NCBI RefSeq assembly: GCF_021184025.1
Contig: NZ_CP036537.1
Span: 186,001 to 250,000 of the forward strand
DNA length: 64,000 bases
Source of the DNA: Rhodopseudomonas boonkerdii
Lineage (GTDB): Bacteria > Pseudomonadota > Alphaproteobacteria > Rhizobiales > Xanthobacteraceae
Direction of reading: 5' to 3'
Shown here: in pieces, positions 63,159-64,000 of the stretch
Position numbering within the stretch: position 1 is the first letter of the stretch
Layout: the number at the start of each line of letters is the position of its first letter
Program-made: the position numbers and the translations under genes
The notes under the pieces: generated by a model
What the model saw: only the letters and a program-made list of their open reading frames with translations
The model's database searches: none
Told to the model about the DNA's origin: nothing

Positions 63159-63316
63159 AGGGCGATACAGCGCTCGCGGCCGCATGGCAGACGGGCGAAC
63201 ATAGGTAGCTCCGCGCATTGCCAAAATGTCGCACCCCCGGCAACTTGCCGGGCATCGGACGGCGCCGGACCGCGCCGCCAGCGGCCCCGCAAAAGGGGCG
63301 TGACAGGGAGGATTCC

Positions 63317-64000
63317 GTGACTTCGAATTTCGCGAAAGCCGTTGCAGCAAGTCTGCTGCTGATGTGTTCGACCGCCGCGGTGCGCGCCGAGGATAGCGCG
63401 CTGCGGGTCGGCATCATCACCGACATGAGCGGGCAATATGCTGACGGCAACGGCAAGGGATCGGTGATCGCGGCGCAGATGGCGGCCGAGGAGATCGGCG
63501 GCAGCGTCAATGGCCGCAAGATCGAGATCGTTTCGGGCGATCACCAGAACAAGCCGGATGTCGCCACTGCCATCGTGCGTGACTGGATCGACAACAAGAA
63601 TATCGATGTGGTGGCCGAAGGCGTGAATTCCGCCGTGGCGCTGGCGGTGCAGAACCTGACCCGCGAGCGTAAGAAGATCTTTCTGATCTCCGGCGCCGGC
63701 TCATCGGACATTACGGGCAAGCAGTGCTCGCCGACATCGGTGCAGTGGACTTACGACACCTATGCAGCGTCGAACGGCACCGCCAAGGCGATCGTCAAGC
63801 GCGGCGGCGATTCGTGGTTCTTCCTGACGGCAGACTATGCGTTCGGACAGGCACTGGAGCGCGATGCATCGAAGGCCGTCACCGCCAGCGGCGGCAAAGT
63901 CGTCGGCTCGGTCCGGCATCCGTTCTCGACGGCGGACTTCTCGTCCTTCCTGCTACAGGCGCAATCGTCCGGCGCGAAGGTGCTTGGCCTCGCCAATGCG
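63317..64000 (+). CDS. Substrate-binding protein, branched-chain amino-acid type (cut by window end)
   Basis: The frame is open to the right edge, 228 codons. GTG 63317 follows GGGAGG and starts a signal peptide (about 25 residues, ending VRAED). Then come LRVGIITDMSGQYADGNGKG, NGRKIEIVSGDHQNKPD and FFLTADYAFGQALE, the Peripla_BP_6 pattern with a first lobe of the Liv type. Whether permease genes follow is outside the window. It follows ggt by 158 bases in the same direction. Confidence 0.92.
   Translation, partial: MTSNFAKAVAASLLLMCSTAAVRAEDSALRVGIITDMSGQYADGNGKGSVIAAQMAAEEIGGSVNGRKIEIVSGDHQNKPDVATAIVRDWIDNKNIDVVAEGVNSAVALAVQNLTRERKKIFLISGAGSSDITGKQCSPTSVQWTYDTYAASNGTAKAIVKRGGDSWFFLTADYAFGQALERDASKAVTASGGKVVGSVRHPFSTADFSSFLLQAQSSGAKVLGLANA

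Overview
The window reads as a chromosomal segment of a high-GC alphaproteobacterium, most likely of the Bradyrhizobium / Rhodopseudomonas / Tardiphaga group (Nitrobacteraceae). The support is the order zapE-mdh-sucCD ... sucAB-SDR-lpdA, an F1-only atpHAGDC operon, a hemD-mic60-hemY cluster, rsmB-heparinase-purH, and many short palindromic intergenic repeats of the kind scattered through those genomes. This placement is inferred from memory of gene order, not from a search. I see no prophage, insertion sequence, CRISPR array or plasmid function. Nearly all the DNA is core genome.

Layout. 1-4.2 kb: end of zapE, then mdh, sucC and sucD (TCA cycle). 4.2-10.8 kb: an accessory block inside the TCA cluster. 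It holds a tetR and orphan amino-acid-type binding protein, divergent from an SDR gene, and a second TetR divergent from an osmC / acyl-CoA-dehydrogenase-like / rhodanese operon; each TetR has a clear palindromic operator candidate. 10.9-17.6 kb: sucA, sucB, an SDR and lpdA (2-oxoglutarate dehydrogenase). 17.6-26 kb: a membrane protein, an epoxide-hydrolase-type enzyme, a DUF4337 protein, a repeat-filled gap, xerC divergent from priA, a YibQ-type deacetylase and two tandem Nudix (RppH-type) genes. 26-31.2 kb: atpHAGDC on the minus strand. 31.9-33.7 kb: an RlpA-type protein with a histidine-rich segment and an unrecognised exported protein. 33.9-40.1 kb: minus-strand run proA-nadD-rsfS-rlmH-envC-ctpA (proline and NAD synthesis, ribosome factors, cell-wall remodelling), then tRNA-Thr(CGT). 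40.5-44.4 kb: hemD-mic60-hemY. 44.5-47.9 kb: tsaD, gpsA, an EVE protein and an ETF-beta-type lysine methyltransferase. 48-51.4 kb: topoisomerase IB and acs. 51.5-54.5 kb: a Tat-exported Kelch protein, an L,D-transpeptidase, an anchored nuclease and a small SDHAF4-type (DUF1674) protein. 54.7-59.8 kb: rsmB, heparinase II/III and purH. 59.9-64 kb: an MFS transporter, gamma-glutamyltransferase and the start of another binding protein, cut by the window edge.

The genes centre on central carbon and energy metabolism (Mdh, SucCD, the SucAB-LpdA complex, F1-ATPase, acetyl-CoA synthetase, a succinate dehydrogenase assembly factor) and on envelope maintenance. The most system-like novelty is the TetR-controlled osmC-acd-rhodanese unit at 7.1-10.8 kb. 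Also notable are a repeat hairpin that contains the gpsA ribosome-binding site, bacterial Mic60 next to hemD without hemC, and the repeat families themselves. Many genes have long antisense open frames caused by high-GC codon use; these were left out. Start codons were chosen from ribosome-binding sites, and alternatives are noted.
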